Positions 17,309-25,438 of a stretch of DNA of 58,359 bases are shown here, in pieces. A model generated the notes under the pieces. The model had not been told where the DNA came from. It worked only from the letters and a program-made list of their open reading frames with translations, and made no database searches. Location of the stretch: positions 132,365 through 190,723 of the forward strand of contig NZ_BMTY01000017.1 of assembly GCF_014649915.1 (NCBI RefSeq). Direction: 5' to 3'. This DNA comes from Streptomyces toxytricini (GTDB lineage Bacteria; Actinomycetota; Actinomycetes; Streptomycetales; Streptomycetaceae). How positions within the stretch are numbered: the stretch's first letter is position 1; each line of letters starts with the position of its first letter. Both the position numbers and the translations under genes were made by a program.

Positions 17309-18510
17309 TGTCCCACTCCGCACCGCCGAACTGGGACGAGCCCGAGCTGCTGGACCTCGCCGGCGCGCCCGTCCCGCAGTACGGCACCGGCTCGCTCGCC
17401 GACCTGCTGCCGACCCTCGCCGCGGGCCAGGGCGTCCCCGGCTTCACCGCCGCCATCGCCGAGCTGGCCCCCGCCGACCGGAACTGCGTGTTCCTCGTCG
17501 ACGGCATGGGCTGGGAGCAGATCAAGGCCCACCCGGCCGAAGCGCCCTTCCTGACCTCCCTGCTCGGCACCTCCCGCGGCGGCACCGGCCGCCCCCTCAC
17601 CGCCGGCTTCCCGGCGACCACGGCCACCTCGCTGGCCTCCGTCGGCACCGGCCTGCCGCCGGCCCGGCACGGCCTGCCCGGATACGCCGTCCGCAACCCA
17701 GGCACCGGCGAGCTGATGAACCAGCTCCGCTGGAACCCGTGGACCCCGCCGCGCCCCTGGCAGCCGTACCCCACCGTCTTCCAGCTCGCCGACGCGGCCG
17801 GCGTGACCACGGCCCAGGTCTCCTCGCCCGTCTTCCAGACCACGCCGCTCACCCAGATCGCGCTCAGCGGCGGCACCTTCCACGGCCGGATGACCGGCGA
17901 GGAGCGCATGGACCTCGCCGCGGACCGCCTCGCCGCGGGCGACCGGTCGCTGGTGTACACGTACTACAGCGAGCTCGACGGCGCCGGCCACCGGCACGGC
18001 GTGGACTCCGACGCCTGGCGCGGCCAGCTGATGTACGTCGACCGGCTGGTCCAGCGGCTCGCCGAGCAGCTGCCGCCCCGCACCGCCCTGTACGTGACCG
18101 CCGACCACGGCATGGTGGACATCCCCTTCGACGAGGACTCCCGGATCGACTTCGACGAGGACTGGGAGCTCGGCGCGGGCGTCGCCCTGCTCGGCGGCGA
18201 GGGCCGCGCCCGGCACGTGTACGCGGTCCCGGGCGCCGAGGCCGACGTCCTGACCGTGTGGCGCGAGGTGCTCGGCGACCGGTTCTGGGTCGCCGCCCGC
18301 GAAGAGGCCCTCGAACTCGGCTGGTTCGGACCACCGGGGGAGTGCGACGAGCGCGTCCTCGGCCGGATCGGCGACGTGGTCGCCGCGGCCCACGCCGACG
18401 TCGCGATCACGGCGTCCGAGTCCGAGCCGAACGAGTCCGCACTCGCCGGAATGCACGGCTCCATGACCCCCGCCGAGCAGCTCGTGCCCCTGCTCGAAAT
18501 CCGCACCTGA
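17308..18510 (+). CDS. Alkaline phosphatase superfamily / nucleotide pyrophosphatase-phosphodiesterase-like protein
   Basis: The 400-residue protein has type I phosphodiesterase motifs: VFLVDGMGWE (residues 64-73) for the first metal-binding Asp, PATTATSLAS with the nucleophile Thr, YSELDGAGHRHG and TADHGMVD for the second set of metal ligands. It lacks a clear signal peptide, so it is probably cytoplasmic. The natural substrate (nucleotide, phosphonate or other phosphodiester) is not readable from sequence. It overlaps the upstream DUF5998 gene by 1 nt and precedes thymidine kinase by 62 nt, suggesting a nucleotide-related operon. Confidence 0.85.
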   Translation: MSHSAPPNWDEPELLDLAGAPVPQYGTGSLADLLPTLAAGQGVPGFTAAIAELAPADRNCVFLVDGMGWEQIKAHPAEAPFLTSLLGTSRGGTGRPLTAGFPATTATSLASVGTGLPPARHGLPGYAVRNPGTGELMNQLRWNPWTPPRPWQPYPTVFQLADAAGVTTAQVSSPVFQTTPLTQIALSGGTFHGRMTGEERMDLAADRLAAGDRSLVYTYYSELDGAGHRHGVDSDAWRGQLMYVDRLVQRLAEQLPPRTALYVTADHGMVDIPFDEDSRIDFDEDWELGAGVALLGGEGRARHVYAVPGAEADVLTVWREVLGDRFWVAAREEALELGWFGPPGECDERVLGRIGDVVAAAHADVAITASESEPNESALAGMHGSMTPAEQLVPLLEIRT

Positions 18511-18572
18511 CCCGCCGCCCCCGCGCCCGTACGCCGCCAGCCGACCACGACCCGAAAGGTCCCGTTCCCTCC

Positions 18573-19223
18573 ATGCCCGAATTGGTGTTTTTCTCCGGAA
18601 CCATGGACTGCGGAAAGAGCACGCTGGCGCTGCAGATCACCCACAACCGCTCGGCCCGCGGCCTCCAGGGCGTCATCTTCACCCGCCAGGACCGGGCCGG
18701 CGAGGGCAAGCTCTCCTCGCGCCTGGGCCTGGTCACGGACGCGGTCGAGGTCGGGGACGCGATGGACCTGTACGCCTACCTCGTAGGCGAGCTCTCCCGG
18801 GGCGGCAGGGCGGACTACGTCATCGTCGACGAGGCGCAGTTCCTCGCACCCGACCAGATCGACCAGTTGGCCCGGATCGTCGACGACCTCGACATGGACG
18901 TCTTCGCCTTCGGCATCACCACCGACTTCCGCACCAAGCTCTTCCCCGGCTCGCAGCGGCTCATCGAGCTCGCCGACCGGATCGAGCAGCTCCAGGTGGA
19001 GGCCCTGTGCTGGTGCGGGGCCCGCGCCACGCACAACGCCCGAACGGTGGGCGGGCGGATGGTCGTCGAGGGCGCCCAGGTCGTCGTCGGGGACGTCAAC
19101 CGGCCCGCGGAGGAGGTCGGTTACGAGGTGCTGTGCCGCCGGCACCACCGGCGCCGGATGACCTCGGCCTCCGCGCACGCCGCCGCGCTCTCCCCGGACG
19201 TCCTGCCGGTGGGCCGCGCCTGA
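18573..19223 (+). CDS. tdk: Thymidine kinase
   Basis: The 216-residue type II thymidine kinase phosphorylates thymidine to dTMP with ATP (pyrimidine salvage, cytosol). The P-loop is GTMDCGKST (9-17) and the Walker B-like motif is VIVDEAQFL. The zinc ribbon cysteines appear as CWCGARATHNAR and VLCRRHH. The ATG at 18573 gives the standard MPELVFFSG start. It lies downstream of the phosphodiesterase-like gene. The symbol tdk is the general name for the family. Confidence 0.92.
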   Translation: MPELVFFSGTMDCGKSTLALQITHNRSARGLQGVIFTRQDRAGEGKLSSRLGLVTDAVEVGDAMDLYAYLVGELSRGGRADYVIVDEAQFLAPDQIDQLARIVDDLDMDVFAFGITTDFRTKLFPGSQRLIELADRIEQLQVEALCWCGARATHNARTVGGRMVVEGAQVVVGDVNRPAEEVGYEVLCRRHHRRRMTSASAHAAALSPDVLPVGRA

Positions 19224-19251
19224 GGGGTGCAGGGCGGCCCCGGGCGGCGGG

Positions 19252-20055
19252 TCAGCGGGGGGTGCGTTCCACCAGGGCCAGGAGGGCGCCCTCCGGGTCC
19301 GTGACCGTGGCGACCCGGCCCGTCAGGCCCTCGCGGGGCGGCTGGACCACGGTGCCGCCCAGGCGGCGGACCTGCGCCGCGGCGGCGTCGGCGTCGTCGA
19401 CCGCGAAGTACGTCATCCAGTGCGGCCCCCGGTCGTGCGGCAGCGAGCGGCCCACCCCGTGCACCGCGGCGACCGGCCGGCCCTCCAGCCGCAGGGTCAG
19501 GTAGTCGAAGTCCGCGCCCCCGGCGAGGCCTCCGGGGGCGGTGCCGTGCTCCGCCACGTGCCCGAATACGTGCGCGTAGAACTTGCCCACGGTCGAGGTG
19601 TCCTGGGTGACCAGCTCCGCCCACACCGGCGTGCCGTGCGGCCCGGGCAGCTGGGTCCCGGCGCTGCCGTCGGCCTGCCAGATCCCGAGGACCGCGCCCA
19701 GCGGGTCGGAGCAGATGACGAGGCGGCCGGCACCGCCCGCGTCGAGCGGCCCGACCGCGACGGTGCCGCCGCAGGAGCGGACGGCCTCCGCCGCGGCGTC
19801 GACGTCGTCGGTGGCGAAGTACGTCGTCCAGGCCACCGGGAGGTCCCGGTCCGGCGGCATCTCCCCGATGCCGGCGACCTCGCGGCCGTCCAGCAGGGCG
19901 CGCACGTACGGCCCGAAGGGGGCGGGGCCGGGCTCGTACTCCCAGCCGAACAGCTCTCCGTAGAACGCCTCGGCGGTGCCGAGGGCGTGGACCATCAGAC
20001 TCGACCAGCAGGGTGTGCCGGGCGGGCGCCGCGTGTCCTGCACTGCGTCGGTCAT
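19252..20055 (-). CDS. Tandem VOC/glyoxalase-fold protein
   Basis: The 267-residue protein consists of two vicinal-oxygen-chelate domains (about 12-130 and 140-265). Each has the FYGELFGWEYE or FYAHVFGH start and the AAAEAVRSCGGTV / AAAAQVRRLGGTV helix-strand signature. Members include glyoxalases, dioxygenases and antibiotic-binding proteins; this one cannot be assigned a substrate. The start at ATG 20055 gives MTDAVQDTRR; an open frame extends much further upstream but without coding character. It is convergent with tdk and divergent from the sulfurtransferase. Confidence 0.85.
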   Translation of the reverse strand: MTDAVQDTRRPPGTPCWSSLMVHALGTAEAFYGELFGWEYEPGPAPFGPYVRALLDGREVAGIGEMPPDRDLPVAWTTYFATDDVDAAAEAVRSCGGTVAVGPLDAGGAGRLVICSDPLGAVLGIWQADGSAGTQLPGPHGTPVWAELVTQDTSTVGKFYAHVFGHVAEHGTAPGGLAGGADFDYLTLRLEGRPVAAVHGVGRSLPHDRGPHWMTYFAVDDADAAAAQVRRLGGTVVQPPREGLTGRVATVTDPEGALLALVERTPR

Positions 20056-20220
20056 GTAAGCCGTCTCCTCGGTCGTCGGACATCGGGACCAGATGGTTCC
20101 ACCCCGCCCGCTCCGGCGCGCCCCGACCCGGCCGAGAATCGCTGGAGCGGGCGGAGATGACCGGATCAGTGCGCCGGTCGGTGGCTGCGCCGCCCGCGCC
20201 GGCGCCCGGGAGGGAGGAAG

Positions 20221-21075
20221 ATGGGCCGTATGACTGCGAACTCTGCGATCGTCTCCGCCTCCGCCCTCGCCGCGGAACTGGCCGGTCCGCGGCCGCCGGT
20301 GCTCCTCGACGTCCGCTGGCAGCTGGGCGGCCCGAACCAGCGCCCCGCCTACGACGCCGGGCACCTGCCGGGCGCCGCGTACGTGGACCTCGACCGCGAA
20401 CTGGCAGGTCCGCCGGGGGCGGGCGGGCGCCACCCGCTGCCCGACACGGAGGAGTTCGGCGCCGTGATGCGGCGGGCCGGGGTCTGCGCGGACGTCCCGG
20501 TCGTCGTCTACGACGGCGGGCAGGGGTGGGCGGCGGCGCGCGCCTGGTGGCTGCTGCGCTGGACCGGGCACACGCGGGTGCGGGTCCTGGACGGCGGCCT
20601 GGCCGCCTGGACGGCCGCCGGAGGCGCGGTGACATCCGAACCCGCGGCCCCGGTCCAAGGCGATTTCAAGCCAACTCCCGGCGCAATGGGGCTGCTCGAC
20701 GCCGACGGGGCGGCCGCCCTGGCCCGCGAAGGGGTCCTGCTGGACGCGCGGGCGGGCGAGCGGTACCGCGGTGAGGTCGAGCCGATCGACCCTGTCGGCG
20801 GCCACATCCCCGGCGCGCTGTCGGCGCCGACCACGGACAACACCGGCCCGGACGGGCTGTTCCTGCCCGCCGCCGAACTGCGGGCGCGGTTCGCGGGGCT
20901 GGGCGCCGCGGGCGGTGCGCCGGTCGGGGTGTACTGCGGCTCCGGCGTCTCGGGGGCGCACGAGGTACTGGCGCTGGAGGTGGCCGGGATCGGCGCCGCG
21001 CTGTACGCGGGCAGCTGGTCGGAGTGGTCCGCGGACCCGCGGCGGCCGGTGGCCACGGGACCGGACCCGCAGTAG
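20221..21075 (+). CDS. Rhodanese-type sulfurtransferase (thiosulfate/3-mercaptopyruvate)
   Basis: The 284-residue protein has two rhodanese domains. The first is inactive and contains LLDVRWQLGG and YDAGHLPGAAYVDLD. The second carries the catalytic Cys239 in YCGSGVSG. It transfers sulfane sulfur to cyanide or other thiophiles in the cytosol. Two starts are possible, ATG 20221 and ATG 20230. The GGGAGGGAGG purine run just upstream fits either, and the longer is listed. Two hairpins separate it from the convergent sepH. Confidence 0.9.
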   Translation: MGRMTANSAIVSASALAAELAGPRPPVLLDVRWQLGGPNQRPAYDAGHLPGAAYVDLDRELAGPPGAGGRHPLPDTEEFGAVMRRAGVCADVPVVVYDGGQGWAAARAWWLLRWTGHTRVRVLDGGLAAWTAAGGAVTSEPAAPVQGDFKPTPGAMGLLDADGAAALAREGVLLDARAGERYRGEVEPIDPVGGHIPGALSAPTTDNTGPDGLFLPAAELRARFAGLGAAGGAPVGVYCGSGVSGAHEVLALEVAGIGAALYAGSWSEWSADPRRPVATGPDPQ

Positions 21076-21099
21076 GAAGCCGCACGGCGCAGCGGCGCA

Positions 21100-21143
21100 C
21101 CGGCCCGCCGTCCGCGGCGGGCCGGCCTGCGCGCACGCGCAGG
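21100..21143. terminator. Two hairpins between convergent genes
   Basis: A perfect 11-bp stem with a 4-nt loop (21100-21125, CCGGCCCGCCG arms) is followed by a perfect 8-bp stem with a 2-nt loop (21126-21143, CCTGCGCG arms). They can act bidirectionally for the sulfurtransferase gene and sepH. Confidence 0.75.
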
Positions 21144-21149
21144 TGCCTG

Positions 21150-22163
21150 CTACTCCTGCTTCTTGCGGCGGGTGCCGAAGACGATCTCGTCCCAGCTCGG
21201 CACCGCCGCGCGGCGGCCGGGGCGGACGCCGTCGGCCTCGGCCTGCCGGTCGGTGGTGCCCGTCAGGCGGTCGCGGTGGCCGGCCACCGTGCGCGGCATC
21301 AGCACGTCCGCGTACGCGGTGCCCGCTCCCGCGGACGCCGAGGCGGCCGGCGGCTCCTCCGCCTCCGCCTCCTCGGCGGCGGTGTCGGTGCGCTCGGGGA
21401 CCACGAGGTCCCCGCGGAAGCTCGGCACCGCCTCCAGCAGGCTCGTCAGCGAGTCCCGCTCCTCCTCCGGCTCCGGCGCGGGCGCGACGGGCCGCTCCGG
21501 CCGGTCGAGCGTGCGGTCGAGGGGCCGGTCCCGGGGCAGGCGCGCGATCCGCGGCACGAACGGGAAGCTGGGCTCCGGGGCGGCCGGCAGGTCGTCCGCC
21601 TCGCCGATCAGGGAGCGGGCCTCGTCGTCCACGGCGACGACGAGGCGGCGCGGCGGATCGTAGGTCCAGCTCGCGGAGTGGGTCTCGCCCGCCACCCGGT
21701 AGACGAGGAGGACCTCCCAGGTGCCGTCGTCGCGGCGCCAGGAGTCCCACTGCACGGTGTCCTTGTCGACGCCGCGCAGCAGCAGGCGCTCCTGCACGGC
21801 CTCGCCGAGCTGCGGTCCGGTGTTCTCGCCGGGCCGGCGCACGGGGGTCTTGCGGGCCCGCTCGGCCATGAAGGCGCGCTCGGCCAGCACCGGCCCCTCG
21901 AAGCGGCGTACGCGGTCGACGGGGATGCCGGCGAGTTGGGCGACCTCCTCCGCGGAGGCACCGGCCCGTATGCGGGCCTGGATGTCGCGGGGGCGGAGGT
22001 GGCTCTCGACCTCGATCTCGATCTGGTTCAGGCGCGCGCGGTCGTTGCGGACGGCAGCCCGAAGCCGCTCGTCGATCGGAAGCGTGTACTCCGTGCTGTC
22101 CGCAGCCTTGAGCACCAGTCGTGTGCCGTCATTCGAGACGGCCACGACACGCAGTTCGGGCAT
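21150..22163 (-). CDS. sepH: SepH, FtsZ-interacting cell-division protein (DUF3071)
   Basis: The 337-residue protein has the N-terminal DUF3071 (residues 1-60, MPELRVVAVSNDGTRLVL). A helix-turn-helix-like region follows at about 60-110 (IQARIRAGASAEEVAQLAGI), with a long disordered acidic/proline-rich middle. The basic conserved C-terminus is PSWDEIVFGTRRKK. Family knowledge: SepH stimulates FtsZ assembly at septa in Streptomyces and mycobacteria. The start at ATG 22163 is set by the MPELRVV N-terminus. The gene is monocistronic, with a long upstream region carrying a near-perfect palindrome. Confidence 0.93.
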   Translation of the reverse strand: MPELRVVAVSNDGTRLVLKAADSTEYTLPIDERLRAAVRNDRARLNQIEIEVESHLRPRDIQARIRAGASAEEVAQLAGIPVDRVRRFEGPVLAERAFMAERARKTPVRRPGENTGPQLGEAVQERLLLRGVDKDTVQWDSWRRDDGTWEVLLVYRVAGETHSASWTYDPPRRLVVAVDDEARSLIGEADDLPAAPEPSFPFVPRIARLPRDRPLDRTLDRPERPVAPAPEPEEERDSLTSLLEAVPSFRGDLVVPERTDTAAEEAEAEEPPAASASAGAGTAYADVLMPRTVAGHRDRLTGTTDRQAEADGVRPGRRAAVPSWDEIVFGTRRKKQE

Positions 22164-22742
22164 GGGGACCTCCCGGGTGGTGCCTGCCGACGTCACGTGC
22201 GTCGCTGCTTCCGCTAGTCGAGTGTGGCCTGCCCGGGTGCAGCCTGCCACAACCTTGCCGAGTTCAACCGGCGTGTCGGGCATGCGCCCTTGATCGCCGT
22301 TATGGCACGGTTACCTGTTGGGTACGCACAGTGACCGATTGGTTACTGTGCGCACAGGCGCCCGTGCGCTGTCGCGGCATCACCGGTCCGAGTGCCGCAT
22401 GTCCATCAGCCGGCCCCCTCACCCGGGTCCGGACAGCCGAAAGGAAGGACGGCCCCAGGGCTCGCCACAGTACTCCATTCGGGCCACCTCGGTGGACCGC
22501 CGCGCCGCCGAAGTTGTCACCGGCGGCGTACTTCGGGCTGCCCCGGATCCGGCCGGACCTGCAACCGCACCCCATTTCGGGTGTCTTGGTCCACGGAATC
22601 CCCGTAAACGGAACAGCCCCCTCACTCCGCGTGGCGTCCCTCCTGCCGCCCCGTCACCGCCGGTCCGCCGCATGTGTGATGGAGATCGCGGACGGCGCGG
22701 CGGCCCGAACACCGCACGGCAGGGGCGGCTTTCGAGGGGGCG
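22164..22742. other. 579-bp intergenic region upstream of sepH
   Basis: No convincing gene is seen on either strand; the open frames here have poor third-position GC bias. It contains the sepH promoter region and the palindrome at 22326-22351. The part nearest the lactone oxidase stop shows no clear terminator. Confidence 0.6.
22326..22351. promoter_or_regulatory. Near-perfect palindrome upstream of sepH
   Basis: GCACAGTGACC-GATT-GGTTACTGTGC has 10 of 11 arm positions matching, in a locally AT-richer stretch about 160 bp upstream of the sepH start. A related GGTTACC lies at 22309-22315. It is a candidate operator or -35-associated site for an unidentified regulator. Confidence 0.5.
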
Positions 22743-24065
22743 TCAGCCGCCGAGCACCCGGCGCAGGTAGTCGTTGCCGAAGAGCCGGTCGGGGTCGAGC
22801 CGGTCGCGCAGCGCGGTGAACTCCCCGAACCGGGGGTAGGCGGCGGCGAGGTACTCGGCCCCGCGGGTGTGCACCTTGCCCCAGTGCGGGCGGCCCCCGT
22901 GCGCGGTGAAGATGCGCTCGGCGGCCGTGAAGTACGCCTGGTACGGGGTGCCCCGGTACATGTGCACCGCGATGTACGCGGTCTCCCGCCCCTCGGCCGT
23001 GGACAGCGCGATGTCGTCCGCAGGCGCCGTGCGGACCTCCACCGGGAAGCTGATGTGCAGCCGGGAGCGGTCGACCGCCGCCTTAAGCTCCCGCAGCGCC
23101 CCGACCGCGTGCTCGCGCGGGAGGGCGTACTCCATCTCCACGAAGCGGACCCGGCGCGGGCTGGTGAAGACCTTGTACGGGATGTCCGTGTACGTACGGG
23201 CGGACAGGGCGCGGCTGGCGACGCGCGCGATGGCCGGGATGGCGGCGGGGACCGCGCGGCCCAGGGAGTTGGCCGCCTGGAAGACGCCGTTCGACAGCAG
23301 CTCGTCCTCGATCCAGGCGCTCACCGGTCCCGGCGGGGCGGCGGGGCCCTGGCTGCGGTTGTTGCGCTTGGTGTTGCAGTTGCCGGTGTGCGGGAACCAG
23401 TAGAACTCGAAGTGCTCGTTCTCCGCGACGTGCTCGTCGAACTCGGCGGTCACCCGGTCGAAGCGCATCGGCTCCTCGCGGGCGGTCAGGTGGAAGAGGG
23501 GCTCCACCGCGAAGGTGAGGGCGGTGGTGATCCCGAGCGCGCCCAGGCCGACCCGGGCGGCGGCGAAGACCTCGGGGTTCTCCTTCTCCGAGCAGGCCAG
23601 CAGCCGCCCGTCGGCCGTGACCATCTCCAGCCCGCGGAGCTGGGCGGCGAGGGAGGCCGAGTCGCGGCCGGTGCCGTGGGTGCCGGTGGAGACGGCCCCG
23701 GAGACCGTCTGCTCCATGATGTCGCCCATGTTGGCGAGCGAGAGGCCCTCGGCGGCGAGGGCCCGGTTGAGGTCCTTCAGGGCCGTTCCCGCCGCGACCG
23801 TCACCGTGCCCGCGGCCCGGTCGACGCCGAGGATCCCGGTGAGCGCCTGCGGGCGCACCATGACGCCGTCGGTGGCGGCGGCCGCGGTGAAGGAGTGGCC
23901 GGTGCCCACCGCCTTCACCCGCAGCCCGTCCTCGGCGGCCCGCCGCACCGCCTCCTGCACCTCGCCGACCGACGCCGGGGCCACCACCCGGGCCGGAGAG
24001 GCCGTGATGTTCCCGGCCCAGTTACGCCACGAGGCCCCGTACCTTGCCGCTGTCGCCGTCCCCAT
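22743..24065 (-). CDS. FAD-linked oxidase, D-arabinono-1,4-lactone oxidase family
   Basis: The 440-residue protein has an N-terminal FAD-binding_4 domain (residues 15-180, VVAPASVGEVQEAVRRAAEDG). GTGHS contains His57, the usual site of covalent flavin attachment. The C-terminal ALO domain ends in RPHWGKVHTRGAEYL and RLFGNDYLRRVLG. Related enzymes oxidise sugar lactones, alditols or gulonolactone using oxygen. The exact substrate is unknown. The ATG at 24065 makes the gene overlap the upstream MFS gene by 44 nt, so the two are translationally coupled. No signal peptide is seen. Confidence 0.87.
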   Translation of the reverse strand: MGTATAARYGASWRNWAGNITASPARVVAPASVGEVQEAVRRAAEDGLRVKAVGTGHSFTAAAATDGVMVRPQALTGILGVDRAAGTVTVAAGTALKDLNRALAAEGLSLANMGDIMEQTVSGAVSTGTHGTGRDSASLAAQLRGLEMVTADGRLLACSEKENPEVFAAARVGLGALGITTALTFAVEPLFHLTAREEPMRFDRVTAEFDEHVAENEHFEFYWFPHTGNCNTKRNNRSQGPAAPPGPVSAWIEDELLSNGVFQAANSLGRAVPAAIPAIARVASRALSARTYTDIPYKVFTSPRRVRFVEMEYALPREHAVGALRELKAAVDRSRLHISFPVEVRTAPADDIALSTAEGRETAYIAVHMYRGTPYQAYFTAAERIFTAHGGRPHWGKVHTRGAEYLAAAYPRFGEFTALRDRLDPDRLFGNDYLRRVLGG

Positions 24066-25269
24066 CGCCCGAGGGCTCCTCCCCTTGCGCCGGCCTCGAG
24101 AGCCGGCGGTATCCCGCGAACGCGACCGCCGCCGCGGCGGCCCCCGCCGAGATGGAGACGACGTACCCGTTCCTCGCCCCGGCGGCGTCGACGACCCAGC
24201 CGGCCACGGAGGAGCCGAGCGCGACCCCGACCGCGAGGCCGGTGCTGATCCAGGTCATGCCCTCGGTCAGCTTCGCGCGTGGTACGTGCGCCTCGATCAG
24301 GGCCATCGTGGTGATCATCGTGGGAGCGATGGCGAGGCCCGAGACGAAGAGCGCCACGGCCAGAATCGGAAGGTTCCCGGCCAGTAGGAGGGGGATCATA
24401 CTCACGGCCATCGCACAGATGCCCAGGATCCAGCGGTGTTCGGCCTTCCCCTTGAAGCGGATCAGGCCGAAAGCGATGCCCGCGAGGCAGGATCCGAGCG
24501 CCCAGACCGCCAGGACCAGACCCGATACGGACTTCGATCCGCGCTCCTCGGCGAAGGCGAGGGTCGCCACGTCGATCGAGCCGAAGATGGCGCCGGTCGC
24601 CACGAAGGTGCCGGCGAGCACCTGCAGGCCGGGGGAGCGCAGCGCGGACGACGGGTCTGCCTGGGTGTCGCGGGGGTGCGGCTCGGGCTCGGTGTCGCGC
24701 AGCGCGGTCAGCCACCAGACGCCCACCATCAGGCAGGCGAGCGCCACCAGCGGCCCGGCCTCCGGGAACCAGCTCGCGGAGAGCATGGTCGCGAGCGGCG
24801 GGCCGAAGATGAAGCACACCTCGTCGACCACGGACTCGAAGGAGTACGCGGTGTGCAGGTGCGGGGTGTCGCGGTGGATGTCGGTCCAGCGGGCGCGGAC
24901 CATCGAGCCCACGCTGGGGACGCAGCCGGCGACGACCGCGAAGAGGAAGAGCGTCCAGTCCGGCCACCCCTGCGAGGCGGCGACCAGCAGCCCCGAGACC
25001 GCGGCCCCGGCGATCAGGGTCGCCGGGCGCAGCACGCGCCGCTGGCCGTACTGGTCGACCAGGCGGGAGACCTGCGGGCCGACGACCGCGGCGGAGAGGG
25101 CCAGCGTCGCCGTGAGCGCACCGGCCAGGGTGTAGCGGCCGGTGAGCTCGGAGACCATCGTGAGGATGCCGAGGCCGACCATGGACAGCGGCATGCGGCC
25201 GATGAATCCGGCGACGCTGAACGCCTTGGTGCCGGGCGCGTCGAAGATCGCGCGATAGGGACTGGGCAA
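24022..25269 (-). CDS. MFS transporter
   Basis: A membrane protein of about 415 residues with 12 predicted helices (for example TLAGALTATLALSAAVVG and VLAGTFVATGAIFGSIDVA). The loop motif QYGQRRVLRP is typical of the major facilitator superfamily. I place the start at TTG 25269 (LPSPYRAIFDAPG) because GGAG lies about 6 nt upstream. An in-frame ATG at 25332 has no ribosome site and would add 21 odd residues. The substrate is unknown; it could export or import a small metabolite. The iron-box-like site at 25349 separates it from hemH, so iron control is possible. Confidence 0.85.
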   Translation of the reverse strand: MPSPYRAIFDAPGTKAFSVAGFIGRMPLSMVGLGILTMVSELTGRYTLAGALTATLALSAAVVGPQVSRLVDQYGQRRVLRPATLIAGAAVSGLLVAASQGWPDWTLFLFAVVAGCVPSVGSMVRARWTDIHRDTPHLHTAYSFESVVDEVCFIFGPPLATMLSASWFPEAGPLVALACLMVGVWWLTALRDTEPEPHPRDTQADPSSALRSPGLQVLAGTFVATGAIFGSIDVATLAFAEERGSKSVSGLVLAVWALGSCLAGIAFGLIRFKGKAEHRWILGICAMAVSMIPLLLAGNLPILAVALFVSGLAIAPTMITTMALIEAHVPRAKLTEGMTWISTGLAVGVALGSSVAGWVVDAAGARNGYVVSISAGAAAAAVAFAGYRRLSRPAQGEEPSGDGDGDSGKVRGLVA

Positions 25270-25348
25270 GGTGCGCTCCGTGGGGGACGTCGCTGGCCCA
25301 TACAGGCTATGGCCGCTCGCGGGGCTCTGCACGGGTTTGTTCCAGACA

Positions 25349-25367
25349 GGAAGTAAGGCTCACCTTA
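25349..25367. promoter_or_regulatory. Iron-box-like operator (DtxR/DmdR1 type)
   Basis: GGAAGTAAGGCTCACCTTA matches about 13 of 19 positions of the DmdR1 iron box TTAGGTTAGGCTAACCTAA, with the core TAAGGCTCACCTTA well conserved. It sits between the MFS transporter and ferrochelatase genes and could repress either when iron is sufficient. Confidence 0.6.
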
Positions 25368-25438
25368 TCCGTGTCCGGTGCGTGGGACGCGGCGGGCCCG
25401 ATTCCCGGCGGCGGTCCCCGGGTGGCAGGATGCGGGAC

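Noticed and set aside
22300..22770. Several 70-230-residue open frames upstream of sepH
   Set aside because: Poor codon bias, Arg/Pro-rich translations and overlapping alternatives on both strands; treated as non-coding.
25270..25332. ATG 25332 as the start of the MFS transporter
   Set aside because: No ribosome site precedes it; TTG 25269 has GGAG at the right distance and gives the conserved LPSPYRAIF start.
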